The notes under the pieces are model-generated. The model had not been told where the DNA came from, searched no databases, and was given only the letters and a program-made list of their open reading frames with translations. From the NCBI RefSeq assembly GCF_963662885.1, contig NZ_OY760065.1:506001-570000 (forward strand): 64,000 bases of DNA. The letters run 5' to 3'. The DNA is from an uncultured Pseudodesulfovibrio sp. Lineage in GTDB: Bacteria > Desulfobacterota > Desulfovibrionia > Desulfovibrionales > Desulfovibrionaceae. Of the stretch, positions 1 to 9,109 are shown piece after piece (the first letter of the stretch is position 1; every line of letters starts with the position of its first letter). A program made the translations under genes and the position numbers.

Positions 1-1
1 C

Positions 2-2017
2 CCTTCTGCCTTGGCCAGCGCCTACGTGGGGTCTGTCCTGCCCGAAAAGGGCTCCAACCCGCTAGAACTGGCCATCATCATCGTCTACTCCATCCTGTTT
101 GCCTGGATATCCGTAGGATTCTGGACAGCCATCATGGGCTGGTTCACGATCATGCGCCGGTTCGACCGTTTCGCCACCAGTCGCGCCCTTAACGAGCCGC
201 TGGAACCAGGCGAAAAGCCTCGCACGGCCGTGCTCTTCCCCATCTGCAACGAGGACACGCCCCGGGTCATGGCCGGGGTCAAGACCACTTACCTTTCTCT
301 GATGGATACGCCTGGAGCGGATCAGTTCGACATCCATATCCTCAGCGACTCCGGCGGCGCGGACAAATGGATGGAGGAAGAGGCCGCCTGGGCCGCGCTG
401 GTGGAGGAATTAGGCGCGCAGGGACGCATCTTCTATCGTAATCGCAAGGTCAACCTGAAACGCAAGAGCGGCAACGTGGCTGATTTCTGTCGCCGCCACG
501 GCAAGAACTACAAATACATGGCCGTGTTCGACGCGGACAGCGTCATGCGTGGCGACACCCTGAACAAGATGGTCCACATCATGGAGCGGCGACCCAGGAT
601 CGGTATCCTGCAGACCGCGCCAGCCTGCTTCGGCCGGGACACCCTGCTCGGGCGGCTCCAACAGTTCGCTAACCGCGCTTACGGCCCCATGTTTGCGGCC
701 GGATTGCATTTCTGGCAGTTGGGCGACGCCCAGTACTGGGGACACAACGCGCTCATCCGCGTGGAACCGTTCATGCGCCACTGCGGCCTGCCCCGGTTGT
801 CAGGCAAACCGCCGCTGGGCGGCGATATCCTCAGCCATGACTTCGTGGAGGCCGCGCTCATGCGCCGCGCCGGATTCGAGGTCTCGCTGGCCTTCGATCT
901 GACCGGCAGTTGGGAAGAGTGCCCTCCCAACCTGCTCTCCGAACTGAAGCGCGACCGCCGTTGGTGCCAGGGCAACCTGCAGCATCTGCGGTTGTTGTTC
1001 ACCGAAGGACTCTTCCCGGCCCACCGGGTGCTCTTCCTGAATGGAGCCATGAGCTACGCCTCGGCCCTGCTGTGGTTCCTGTTCCTGATGCTCTCCTCGG
1101 CAGAAGCCGTGATCCAGGCCGTGGTCGGCCCTAACTATTTCACGGCCACGCGCTCTCTGTTCCCGGCCTGGCCCGTGTGGCAGCCTCTCTGGGCATTGGT
1201 CCTGCTCGGGACCACAGGCATACTCCTGTTCTTCCCCAAGGTGCTGAGCTACCTGCTGATCGTCTTCAAGACGCGCAACTCCAAGCTGTTCGGCGGGCCG
1301 CTTCGGCTCATGGGCAGCATGATTCTGGAAGTGGGCTTCTCCACCCTGCTGGCCCCCATCCGCATGCTCTTCCACAGCAAGTTCGTGTGCATAACTCTGC
1401 TCGGACGCAAGATAGGCTGGGGATCGCAACAACGCGACGACCGGGCGACCACCTGGGGCGAAGCCCTTCGCTTTCACGGAACCGGGGTGTTGTTCGGTCT
1501 GCTTTGGGGCGGAACCATCCTGCTCTATGCCCCGCACTTCTTCTGGTGGATCGCGCCCATCGTCCTGCCCATCGTTTTCTCCATGCCCCTGTCGGTTTTG
1601 ACCAGCAGCGACGGCCCTGGCCGCTGGCTCCGCAAGAAACGTCTGTTGCTCATCCCGGAAGAGACCTTCCCGGACCGGGAAATCAGGGACGTGGTCCGAT
1701 ATACCGCAGAGATGGAGAACACGCCTGTACCGCTGGACCTGCCGCGTGAAGCGGGCTTCCTGCGCGCCCTTCTGGACCCGGGCGTCAACGGTCTCCGCCG
1801 CGCCCTGCTTTTGCGCCATGAACGCCATCCTGGCGACACGGCTCGCGCCCGTAGCGCACGCCTGGTGGAAAAGCTCTTGGAGCAAGGTCCCACTGCGCTT
1901 TCCGCAGGCGAGAAACAATGCCTGCTGCGCGACCCGGATTCCCTCATGGAGATCCACACACGCGCCTGGACCGCTGACGGGGACAGCGTGCGCAAGGCAT
2001 GGCTCAAACGCGCCTGA
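2..2017 (+). CDS. opgH: Glucan biosynthesis glucosyltransferase OpgH (MdoH), 5' end cut by the window
   Basis: Inner-membrane family 2 glycosyltransferase that builds the beta-glucan backbone of osmoregulated periplasmic glucans from UDP-glucose. The frame is open to the window edge and about 670 residues are visible, fewer than the roughly 700-850 usual in the family, so the true start probably lies upstream. An early membrane segment is followed by the cytosolic GT2 domain with VFDADS (the DxD-type motif), then HDFVEAA and the RRWCQGN motif (the Q/RxxRW-type signature of processive transferases). Several more membrane segments follow. No opgG lies downstream; it may be upstream outside the window. 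Family assignment is firm; the substrate is inferred from the family. Confidence 0.9.
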   Translation, partial: PSALASAYVGSVLPEKGSNPLELAIIIVYSILFAWISVGFWTAIMGWFTIMRRFDRFATSRALNEPLEPGEKPRTAVLFPICNEDTPRVMAGVKTTYLSLMDTPGADQFDIHILSDSGGADKWMEEEAAWAALVEELGAQGRIFYRNRKVNLKRKSGNVADFCRRHGKNYKYMAVFDADSVMRGDTLNKMVHIMERRPRIGILQTAPACFGRDTLLGRLQQFANRAYGPMFAAGLHFWQLGDAQYWGHNALIRVEPFMRHCGLPRLSGKPPLGGDILSHDFVEAALMRRAGFEVSLAFDLTGSWEECPPNLLSELKRDRRWCQGNLQHLRLLFTEGLFPAHRVLFLNGAMSYASALLWFLFLMLSSAEAVIQAVVGPNYFTATRSLFPAWPVWQPLWALVLLGTTGILLFFPKVLSYLLIVFKTRNSKLFGGPLRLMGSMILEVGFSTLLAPIRMLFHSKFVCITLLGRKIGWGSQQRDDRATTWGEALRFHGTGVLFGLLWGGTILLYAPHFFWWIAPIVLPIVFSMPLSVLTSSDGPGRWLRKKRLLLIPEETFPDREIRDVVRYTAEMENTPVPLDLPREAGFLRALLDPGVNGLRRALLLRHERHPGDTARARSARLVEKLLEQGPTALSAGEKQCLLRDPDSLMEIHTRAWTADGDSVRKAWLKRA

Positions 2018-2090
2018 GGCAATCCTGGACTGAATTCAGTAGACATCTGCCACGAGCCGCTTTCCACCAGTCACGCCAGAGCCCAGCGAA

Positions 2091-2846
2091 TCAGTTCTGG
2101 CCCACGATCCTGCTGATCGTTCCGTCGTCCCGCATTTCGCCGAGAATCCGGTTGAGCTTTGGAATGATGGCAACGTTAGGGGAACGTTTGGATATGGCTA
2201 TGTAGACGCGGCCGACGGCAATCGGTTTATACGACCGGGACAAGCGCCCCTGATACTGTGGATGCGTCTGCATCAAATAGTCGTATCTGAACTCGTTGGT
2301 CAGAACGAAGTCCACCCGATCGAGCAAAAGCATCCCGACGCCCTCGGCGACATCCGAAATCTCGACGACCTTCAATCGGTGGCGCTTCAACGCCTCCGTA
2401 AATTCACGCCCGTATTTGAACCCGCGCTGGACGCCCAGCCTGTAGGGCTTGAAATCCTCCCACCGCTTCCACTCGAAACAGCCGAACCTTTCGGATGAGT
2501 AATATACATACGTCGGAATACTAAGATACGGCTCCGAAAATTCCGCGTAGGATTCCCGCTCAGCATTCTTGATGGTCATGAAACAGCCGTCCAGCTCGCC
2601 GGACCGGGTATTGTCGAGACAACGCTTGAACGGAAGGGCCACCATTTCAACCTGTGCATCGGCCCGCCTGAACAATTCCAGCATAAGGTCCACGGCCAAT
2701 CCCTTGATTTCTGAAGGAGAACTGCCGGTCTTGATTGTCCAGGGTGGAGAGTCGGCGGAACAAAGCGTCAATTTCTCCTGTGCGCCCGCCAAGGAGGCCC
2801 ATAGGAAGAGAATGAGAATCCACAAACTGCCCATGACCATTTTCAT
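2091..2846 (-). CDS. Periplasmic solute-binding protein, family 3 (amino-acid type)
   Basis: A 251-residue secreted protein. A signal peptide ending near AGAQ (residues about 1-23) precedes a family 3 extracellular solute-binding fold: LTLCSADSPPWT, then KGLAVDLMLELFRRA, then the FKRCLDN segment. Such proteins bind polar amino acids or similar solutes for ABC importers, or act as sensors. No permease or ATPase gene is adjacent, so it is an orphan, and the ligand cannot be read from sequence. It converges on opgH, with a short gap between the two stops. Confidence 0.8.
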   Translation of the reverse strand: MKMVMGSLWILILFLWASLAGAQEKLTLCSADSPPWTIKTGSSPSEIKGLAVDLMLELFRRADAQVEMVALPFKRCLDNTRSGELDGCFMTIKNAERESYAEFSEPYLSIPTYVYYSSERFGCFEWKRWEDFKPYRLGVQRGFKYGREFTEALKRHRLKVVEISDVAEGVGMLLLDRVDFVLTNEFRYDYLMQTHPQYQGRLSRSYKPIAVGRVYIAISKRSPNVAIIPKLNRILGEMRDDGTISRIVGQN

Positions 2847-3134
2847 AGCGCACCTTTCCCCGCCGGATGAGCGACGAACCGGACCTGTCCGATTCTCCCC
2901 TTCTGGCAGACTTCAACTATGCGCGGCCATGATAATCTTGGCAATAGATGTCCGATCTATGAGCAGGTTATCATCCCATTGACCTGACGTCCGCGTAAGG
3001 TAATATGGTATCCGCGCCGGACAGGCCGCCCGACCTCGGGCGACGCGAGTCCGGCACCATTCAAACACTGACGCAACGACGAGAAACATCATGACCGCAA
3101 CTGCCGCCTTTCAAGCCCTCAGGAGCCCAAAACG
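2847..3134. other. Intergenic region with no recognised gene
   Basis: Gap between the start of the solute-binding protein gene and the tRNA-Lys terminator. It should hold the promoter of the minus-strand gene, but no convincing -35/-10 pair was found. The open frames crossing it have no family features and look like chance frames. Confidence 0.5.
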
Positions 3135-3160
3135 AAAAAACCCCGCCATTTCTGACGGGG
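3135..3160 (-). terminator. Rho-independent terminator of tRNA-Lys
   Basis: On the minus strand, just downstream of the tRNA, CCCCGTC pairs with GGCGGGG across a 6-nt loop and is followed by six T residues. Confidence 0.8.
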
Positions 3161-3173
3161 TGTGTTTTTCGAG

Positions 3174-3249
3174 TGGTGGGTCACCAAGGAATCGAACCTT
3201 GAACCTCCGGATTAAGAGTCCGCTGCTCTGCCAATTGAGCTAGTGACCC
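3174..3249 (-). tRNA. tRNA-Lys (anticodon CTT)
   Basis: A complete 76-nt cloverleaf. The acceptor stem is GGGTCAC/GTGACCC, the anticodon loop is CTCTTAA (anticodon CTT, reading AAG), the T loop is TTCGATT, and the 3' CCA is encoded. A terminator follows immediately, so it is probably a single-gene transcript. Confidence 0.95.
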
Positions 3250-3347
3250 ACTCGTTCGTGGCGTTGTTCGTCACGACGGAGAGATAACTATAAGTCGGAC
3301 CCGGAAAAGTCAACAACAAATTTTCACTTTTTTCACATAGGACCTAA

Positions 3348-5180
3348 ATGCCCATAAACAAGTTGTTTTTTTCGCTGCTCCTGAGTGCACTCCTGTTCCT
3401 GCCCGCACGGGCCGCAAACGCCCTGGTGCAGCCATCTTCCCTTGCCATGACGACCTCGGTGGCCTCCTTTTCCATAGCTCCCGACGCGTTGAACCCCGGT
3501 TCGCCCGGCGGCGTCCTGTTGGCCATGACCATGCATATCGACAAGGACTGGTACACCTATTCCAACATCCCGGGCGAGACAGGCAAGCCCACTCGGCTGA
3601 CCGCCAAGTCGGCAGACGGCACCGCGCTGACCGTATTCTACCCCAAGGGCAAGGAAAAACCCGACAGCTATGACCCGACCATAATGGTACATGCCTATCA
3701 GGATGGAACCATGTTGTATGTTCTGGTACCCGACAGCCTGGACAATCCTTTTCCGGTGAGCCTTTCCCTGGACCTGCTCCTCTGCCATCCGACCAAGTGT
3801 GTCCCCGCGCGGTTGGAGCATTCTTTCGGAAAGACCGGGATGAACACTTCGGCTCTGCCCGCAGCGAGCGTACAACCCTGGTGGGACGATTTCCTCCATA
3901 TGGCCCACGGCAAAGATCAGGCCCAGGCGAGTCAGGACGAGACCGACGAGGGCGAGGCCATAGTGGATTGGCAATTCACCCCTACCTACTTCCAGCCGGG
4001 ACTCGAAGTTCGCGGCCTGCTCTCGGCCATCCTCATGGGACTGCTGGCCGGGCTGATCCTCAACGTCATGCCGTGCGTCCTGCCCGTGGTCAGCCTGAAA
4101 CTCTCCTCCCTGCTCGGAGCCGGGGCCGAGGATGATCCCCATGCCCGCATCCGTGCCTTCCGGCAACACAACGTCTTTTTCGTGCTCGGGGTGCTGACCT
4201 TCTTCCTGTTCCTGGCCGTGGTCCTTGGAGCCACCGGATCGGCCTGGGGCGCGCTGTTCCAGAACCGCTGGCTGGTAATCACCATGGCCGCGGTCATGGG
4301 CGCGCTGGCCCTGAGCCTGTTCGGTCTGTTCCATCTGCCGGTCATCGACCTCAAGTTCGGGGCCGGACACCAGGACCCGCGCAAACAGGCCTTTTTCACA
4401 GGGATGCTCACCACCCTGTTGGCCACACCGTGCAGCGGCCCATTCCTGGGCGGCGTGCTCGGCTGGGCGCTCATCCAGGGGCCGATGGTCATCGCCACGG
4501 TGTTTATCTCCATTGGGCTGGGCATGGCTTCGCCCTATATATTGATGATCATCAGCCCCGGACTGTCGCGCTTCCTGCCCCGGTCCGGTCCGTGGATAGA
4601 ATACGTGGAAAAGGGCATCGCCTTCTTCCTGCTCGGAACGGCCTTCTATTTGGCGGGTATCGCCCTGGGTGGGGCGAGCCTGCGTATTCTGGCCCCGCTG
4701 TGGGTCATCCTGTTCGGCGGCTGGCTGTGGGGCCAATCCCGAACCGCCCGGCAAGGTACCCAGCTTGTCCTGCGCGTGGGTATGCTCGTGCTCCTGGCCG
4801 CCACCGTATACTGGACCACGCCCATGCAGGCCGAGGAAGACCCATGGGAATACTTTGACGCGGCAGCCCTGAACCGCGACCTTGGCAGCGAAAACATCCT
4901 TCTGGACTTCACCGCCGACTGGTGCCCCACCTGCAAGGTGCTTGAGGCCACCGTCCTGACCAGAGAAAACGTGACCGCATGGAAGGACCGTTACAACGTC
5001 CGATTCATAAAGGTGGACATGACGGAACGCGATCCCGAAACCGAGGCCTTGCTGGCCGCCCTGGGAAGCCGCAGTCTGCCCACTGCCGCCGTGTTCCGCA
5101 TAAACGGCCGCGAGACACCGGTCGTCATCCGCGATCTGTACACCACCGATCAGCTTGAAAAGCTGCTGAAATCCCTATAG
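3348..5180 (+). CDS. dsbD: Thiol:disulfide interchange protein DsbD
   Basis: Carries electrons from cytoplasmic thioredoxin across the inner membrane to periplasmic thiol proteins, including those serving cytochrome c maturation. The 610 residues show all three DsbD parts. A signal peptide (about 1-23) leads the N-terminal periplasmic domain with the Cys146/Cys151 pair (CHPTKC). The transmembrane core has its cysteines in NVMPCVLP and TPCSGP. The C-terminal thioredoxin-like domain has its active site WCPTC at 525-529. An AGGACC site precedes the ATG. The length is normal and all redox cysteines are present. The iron alcohol dehydrogenase gene follows after a short gap. Confidence 0.95.
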   Translation: MPINKLFFSLLLSALLFLPARAANALVQPSSLAMTTSVASFSIAPDALNPGSPGGVLLAMTMHIDKDWYTYSNIPGETGKPTRLTAKSADGTALTVFYPKGKEKPDSYDPTIMVHAYQDGTMLYVLVPDSLDNPFPVSLSLDLLLCHPTKCVPARLEHSFGKTGMNTSALPAASVQPWWDDFLHMAHGKDQAQASQDETDEGEAIVDWQFTPTYFQPGLEVRGLLSAILMGLLAGLILNVMPCVLPVVSLKLSSLLGAGAEDDPHARIRAFRQHNVFFVLGVLTFFLFLAVVLGATGSAWGALFQNRWLVITMAAVMGALALSLFGLFHLPVIDLKFGAGHQDPRKQAFFTGMLTTLLATPCSGPFLGGVLGWALIQGPMVIATVFISIGLGMASPYILMIISPGLSRFLPRSGPWIEYVEKGIAFFLLGTAFYLAGIALGGASLRILAPLWVILFGGWLWGQSRTARQGTQLVLRVGMLVLLAATVYWTTPMQAEEDPWEYFDAAALNRDLGSENILLDFTADWCPTCKVLEATVLTRENVTAWKDRYNVRFIKVDMTERDPETEALLAALGSRSLPTAAVFRINGRETPVVIRDLYTTDQLEKLLKSL

Positions 5181-5207
5181 GTAACCGGGAAAAAGAGGAG
5201 ACATTCC

Positions 5208-6404
5208 GTGCTCGACTTCCAATACTACATGCCTACCCGCATCATCTTCGGTCCCGACAGCCTGAACAAGCTGGGTGTTACCCCGCACCTCCCCCGCGGC
5301 GACAAGGCCATGATCGTCATCGGGGAGTCCGGCGTGATGATCGAACAGGGTTATCTGGCGCGCGTACAATCCCAGCTCTCCAAGCAGGACGTCCAGACCA
5401 TCGTCTATGACAGGATCAAGCCCAACCCCGAATCCGACGCGGTGGACGAAGCGGCGGCCATCTGCCGCGAAAAAGGCGTCAAATTCGTGGTCGGCCTGGG
5501 CGGGGGATCCACCATAGACTCGGCCAAAGCCATCGCCGCCATGGCCACCAACCCCGGAAAATACTGGGACTACATGCAGTCCGGCTCCGGCGGCGGCCAG
5601 ACTCCCGAAAACGAGCCCCTGCCCATCGTGGCCATTCCGACTACGGCGGGCACCGGTACCGAGGCCGATCCCTGGACGGTCATCACCAAGTCGGGCACGG
5701 ACGCGCGCGAAAAGGTCGGCTGGGGGTATGACGGGACTTTTCCGGCTGTATCCATAGTGGACCCCAAGCTGATGCTCTCAGTACCGCCGAGGCAGACCGC
5801 CTACACCGGTATGGACGCTTTTTTCCACGCCACCGAGGCGTATCTGGCCACCTGCCGCCAACCCGCCAGCGATGCGCTGGCCTTAGAAGCCGTGCACCTC
5901 ATCAGCCATACCCTGCCCCAGACCGTGGCCGAGGGGGACAACCTAGAGGCGCGGACCGTCATGGCCTGGGCCTGCACCGCTGCGGGGCTGTGCGAGACCT
6001 ACTCCTCGTGCATCTCACAGCATTCCCTGGAGCACGCGCTCTCCGCCTTCCACCCCAATCTGCCCCACGGAGCCGGTCTGGTACTGTTGTCCAAGGCGTA
6101 TTTCGGATTCCTGGCCGCACGCGGCGAGGAACGTCTGGCGGACCTGGCTCTGGCCATGGGGGACACCCTGGCCGAAGACCTCGACGAGGAAGTGGCCGGC
6201 GTGGCCTTCCTGGACGCTCTGGACACGCTTATCACCGAGGTGGGACTGTCCGACGAGAAACTGTCCGACTACGGCGTGACACGCGAGGAGATCCCGGCTT
6301 TGGCCGAAAACGCGCTGTCCGTCATGGGCGGGCTCTTTGACGTCACCCCGGTGGATATGGGCGTGGACGACGTCATCGCCATCTTTGAGGCCGCCTATGA
6401 GTAG
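5208..6404 (+). CDS. Iron-containing alcohol dehydrogenase (group III)
   Basis: NAD(P)-dependent interconversion of an alcohol and an aldehyde or ketone in the cytoplasm. The 398 residues carry the family's nucleotide-binding GGGSTIDSAKAIA, the PTTAGTGTE motif, and metal-ligand segments (TGMDAFFHATEAY; HSLEHALSAF and the following NLPHGAG). The GTG start at 5208 is preceded by AAGAGGAG. The substrate cannot be assigned; a fermentative or ethanol-oxidising role is plausible for a sulfate reducer. A bidirectional terminator follows. Confidence 0.92.
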   Translation: MLDFQYYMPTRIIFGPDSLNKLGVTPHLPRGDKAMIVIGESGVMIEQGYLARVQSQLSKQDVQTIVYDRIKPNPESDAVDEAAAICREKGVKFVVGLGGGSTIDSAKAIAAMATNPGKYWDYMQSGSGGGQTPENEPLPIVAIPTTAGTGTEADPWTVITKSGTDAREKVGWGYDGTFPAVSIVDPKLMLSVPPRQTAYTGMDAFFHATEAYLATCRQPASDALALEAVHLISHTLPQTVAEGDNLEARTVMAWACTAAGLCETYSSCISQHSLEHALSAFHPNLPHGAGLVLLSKAYFGFLAARGEERLADLALAMGDTLAEDLDEEVAGVAFLDALDTLITEVGLSDEKLSDYGVTREEIPALAENALSVMGGLFDVTPVDMGVDDVIAIFEAAYE

Positions 6405-6425
6405 ACCGCTCATAGTACCGCACAC

Positions 6426-6455
6426 AAAAAAGGCTCCCATAAGGGAGCCTTTTTT
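6426..6455. terminator. Bidirectional terminator
   Basis: GGCTCCC and GGGAGCC pair across a 4-nt loop, flanked by a run of six A and six T. It serves the alcohol dehydrogenase on the plus strand and overlaps the stop of the convergent small gene. Confidence 0.85.
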
Positions 6456-6844
6456 CATTTCTGCGTATGCGGTTCGCGGAGGAGCCACTCCTTGGCCTCC
6501 ACCTGATTATGGAAGCTCTTGTAGGAGGCGGAACGGTTGACCAGGGCGGTTTCCACCATACGGCTGCTCTCCGGGTTATGTGGGTTGGACAATACGGCCA
6601 ACCGCAGGCCCAATTTGGCCGCCCCCTTTTCCTCCATGAAATTGGCAAAGGTGATGATGTCCAGAGAGGATAGTTTCAGGCTGAAAGTCCTGTTGTCCAC
6701 CAACACCTTCATCCTTCGCATCTCATGCGCCTTGGCCACAAGGTTCAACCCCCACTCGATGAAAGTCTCCGCATCGGAGACTTCGCCATCGGTGATGCAA
6801 AGAAGGTATTCCTCCGTGGACGTAAAAATCTGCGAATAGGCCAT
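6455..6844 (-). CDS. Hypothetical small protein, STAS/SpoIIAA-like
   Basis: A soluble protein of about 129 residues with no signal peptide. The pattern resembles SpoIIAA/STAS-like folds: VLVDNRTF, a helix, GLRLAVLS, and a C-terminal SFHNQVEAKEWL. This is a resemblance only and the function is unknown. The ATG at 6844 is preferred over an upstream in-frame GTG because GGGGAGGGG sits a few bases before it. The gene stands alone between a terminator and the M24 peptidase gene. Confidence 0.75.
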   Translation of the reverse strand: MAYSQIFTSTEEYLLCITDGEVSDAETFIEWGLNLVAKAHEMRRMKVLVDNRTFSLKLSSLDIITFANFMEEKGAAKLGLRLAVLSNPHNPESSRMVETALVNRSASYKSFHNQVEAKEWLLREPHTQK

Positions 6845-6934
6845 GTTCCCCTCCCCGGACACGAACGGTGCCGAGACTATTCCACACTCTAAGAGTATAC
6901 TATATTCGAGGGGAACCGTCCATCGCGTGGAACA

Positions 6935-8158
6935 TCATTCCACGGGAACCATGTCGTATTTGTCTCCCGAGATGCAGCGGCAGCCGTCGGCAGTAATCTC
7001 GAAGGTGTTCTCCACGCCGACCATGGCAACGCCTCTGATACCCTGTTTGGGTTCAAGAGCAATGACCATACCCTGCTCCAGAGGTTGGGTGAACCCTTTG
7101 GCGATGGGCGGAAATTCGTCGATTGTCAGACCGATGCCATGGCCGACAAATGGGACCTGATTCTCGTCCAGCCCCATGAAGCCCTCGGCATACCCCAACC
7201 GGTCCGCCTCATCCAGGCAGTGCAGGTAGAGCTCCTCCGGGGTAACACCCGGTTTGGCCGTGGCGCACATCCAGTCCTGCAACTCGATGCAGAAATCGTG
7301 GGCGCGGCGGATCTCATCGGGCATGGAAGATGCGGGGCCGGCGAAGTACGCCTGAGTCTTGTCCGTATGGTAGCCCTCGATCTGGAAGCCGATGTCGAGC
7401 ATGAGCGGTTCGCCCGGTTGCCAGACCTTGTGCACATTGCCCATCAGGGCCGAGCCCGGATGTTCGCCCCGCAGTCCGAGCGGGCCGTTGAACCCACTGG
7501 GGTAGTTGCCGGAATCACCGGCCGACACGTGACCGAGAAAGGCTTCCTCATCGTGGGCCTGCATGCGAAGGATGCCCATGTGGCCTTCATTGAAAAAGGC
7601 CTCCCAGGCCTTGTGGGCGACTTCACGCTCGGTCATGCCGGGATGGATCATGGTCGGCAGGATATCGTACAGGCAGCGATGATGCTTCTCGCCGCAGCGA
7701 CGCAGGATATCCAATTCATATTCAGATTTGACCATTTTGGCCAAGGCCACGGCATGATCGCCGGGGACCATGGTATAGTCCTTCAGCTTTGCCGCCAGCA
7801 TGGTTCCGAGCTGCCAGGTGAGCCCGGCCATGACCGCGGCCAAAACCGGCGTGAACGGACTGCCCGCGTCCGCGCACAGACTCGGCAGTTCGGAGTAGGA
7901 CTTGTACGGCAGGATGTGCTTGATCCCCGCCTCCAGACGGGCGCGATTGACGCCTTTGCGGATGAGCAGCACGGGTTCCCCGTCCAGCGGCAGCCAGAGC
8001 ACACCCTGACCGAAGGTACCGGTCAGGTAATAAATATTCAGCCGGGAGAAGACGAGGATGCCTCCCGCCTCCGGCGCGATGGTGTTAAGATGGTGCCGGA
8101 CCGAGTCCTGGCGACGCTTGAGTTCCTCTTCGGGGATGCGGGCGATAGCTTCGAACAT
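6935..8158 (-). CDS. M24 family metallopeptidase (Xaa-Pro aminopeptidase/dipeptidase-like)
   Basis: Cytosolic two-metal peptidase that cleaves beside proline, or a creatinase-fold relative. The 407 residues comprise an N-terminal creatinase domain (about 1-165) and a pita-bread catalytic domain. Metal ligands appear in order: LDIGFQIEGYHTDKT (two Asp), VGHGIGLTIDE (His), ALEPKQG (Glu) and VENTFEIT (Glu). All five are present, so it should be active. It is separated from the divergent CoA-binding gene by a gap that must hold both promoters. Whether it is PepP- or PepQ-like is unresolved. Confidence 0.9.
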   Translation of the reverse strand: MFEAIARIPEEELKRRQDSVRHHLNTIAPEAGGILVFSRLNIYYLTGTFGQGVLWLPLDGEPVLLIRKGVNRARLEAGIKHILPYKSYSELPSLCADAGSPFTPVLAAVMAGLTWQLGTMLAAKLKDYTMVPGDHAVALAKMVKSEYELDILRRCGEKHHRCLYDILPTMIHPGMTEREVAHKAWEAFFNEGHMGILRMQAHDEEAFLGHVSAGDSGNYPSGFNGPLGLRGEHPGSALMGNVHKVWQPGEPLMLDIGFQIEGYHTDKTQAYFAGPASSMPDEIRRAHDFCIELQDWMCATAKPGVTPEELYLHCLDEADRLGYAEGFMGLDENQVPFVGHGIGLTIDEFPPIAKGFTQPLEQGMVIALEPKQGIRGVAMVGVENTFEITADGCRCISGDKYDMVPVE

Positions 8159-8240
8159 GGCGGCTCCTTGGGGATATATCGACTAGGCAATTGGATGGCT
8201 TTGCTGTACAACGGCCTTCTCAATCAACGAGGTATCGAGA

Positions 8241-8660
8241 ATGCTGATCGACATGAAAGAGCTAGCCCCCCTGCTGCGCGAGGTCAAGACCATCGCCGTG
8301 GTTGGGGCAGTGGACAAACCGGGCCGCCCCGTGGACATGGTCGGCCGCGCCCTGATCGAAATGGGCTTCACGGTCATCCCCGTCCATCCCAAACGGACCG
8401 ACGTCTGGGGGCTGACCACCTACCCTGCTCTGGGCGACATCCCGATGCCCGTGGACCTGGTTGACGTTTTCCGGGCACCTCAGTTCTGCCCGGACCATGC
8501 CCGCGAGGTCCTGGCCATGAATCCGCTCCCCAAAATTTTCTGGATGCAGTCCGGCATCACCAGCCCCGAGGCCCGCGAAATACTGGCCGAGAGCGGGATC
8601 ACGGTTGTCGAAGACCGCTGCACCAAGGTTGAAATGCAGGCCATGGGGATCAGCCGATGA
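8241..8660 (+). CDS. CoA-binding domain protein (YccU family)
   Basis: A 139-residue single-domain Rossmann protein of the succinyl-CoA-synthetase CoA-binding type: TIAVVGAVDKPGRP at the nucleotide loop, VIPVHPKR and WMQSGITSPEA. The family binds CoA in crystal structures but has no settled cellular role. Its stop overlaps the start of the next gene by four bases (ATGA), so the two are probably translated together. Confidence 0.88.
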   Translation: MLIDMKELAPLLREVKTIAVVGAVDKPGRPVDMVGRALIEMGFTVIPVHPKRTDVWGLTTYPALGDIPMPVDLVDVFRAPQFCPDHAREVLAMNPLPKIFWMQSGITSPEAREILAESGITVVEDRCTKVEMQAMGISR

Positions 8661-9094
8661 CCGAAAACGCCTTTGAATGCCGCATGTGCGGCCACTGTTG
8701 TCAGGGCGAGGGCGGCATCGTCATGACCGCCAAGGATCGCGAGCGATTGGCCGCGTTCCTGAACATCTCCGAGGAAGAGCTGGTTGAACGCTATGCCCAC
8801 ACGCGGGGTGGAAAGATCCATCTCAACGTGGGCGTGGATCTGTTCTGTATCTTCTACAAGGAAGGTTGCGGCGTGCACCCTGGCCGCCCCGACATCTGCC
8901 GCGCATGGCCGTATTTCCGCGGCAACCTCATCGACGAGACCAGTTGGGAGATGATTCAGGACTACTGTCCCGGCGTGAACCCCAAGGCGGGACATGCGGA
9001 ATTCGTCTGCCAGGGACGAGCCTATTTGCGTGAGCACGACCTTTTGCGCTATGATCCCGACTCGTCTCCCAACGCACTGATTTCCGACGAATAA
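8657..9094 (+). CDS. YkgJ family cysteine-cluster protein
   Basis: A small cytosolic protein of 145 residues with the family's cysteine pattern: CRMCGHCC near the N-terminus, then CIFYKEGCGVHPGRPDICRAWP. The family is thought to bind zinc or an iron-sulfur cluster and its function is not established. It overlaps the CoA-binding gene by four bases and is followed after 15 bases by a J-domain gene, forming a three-gene unit. Confidence 0.88.
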   Translation: MTENAFECRMCGHCCQGEGGIVMTAKDRERLAAFLNISEEELVERYAHTRGGKIHLNVGVDLFCIFYKEGCGVHPGRPDICRAWPYFRGNLIDETSWEMIQDYCPGVNPKAGHAEFVCQGRAYLREHDLLRYDPDSSPNALISDE

Positions 9095-9109
9095 CCAAGG
9101 ACGCAGGCC

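Noticed and set aside
3333..4754. Open frame of about 473 codons opposite dsbD
   Set aside because: Shadow frame rich in Gly, Gln and His with no start context; dsbD has all redox cysteines.
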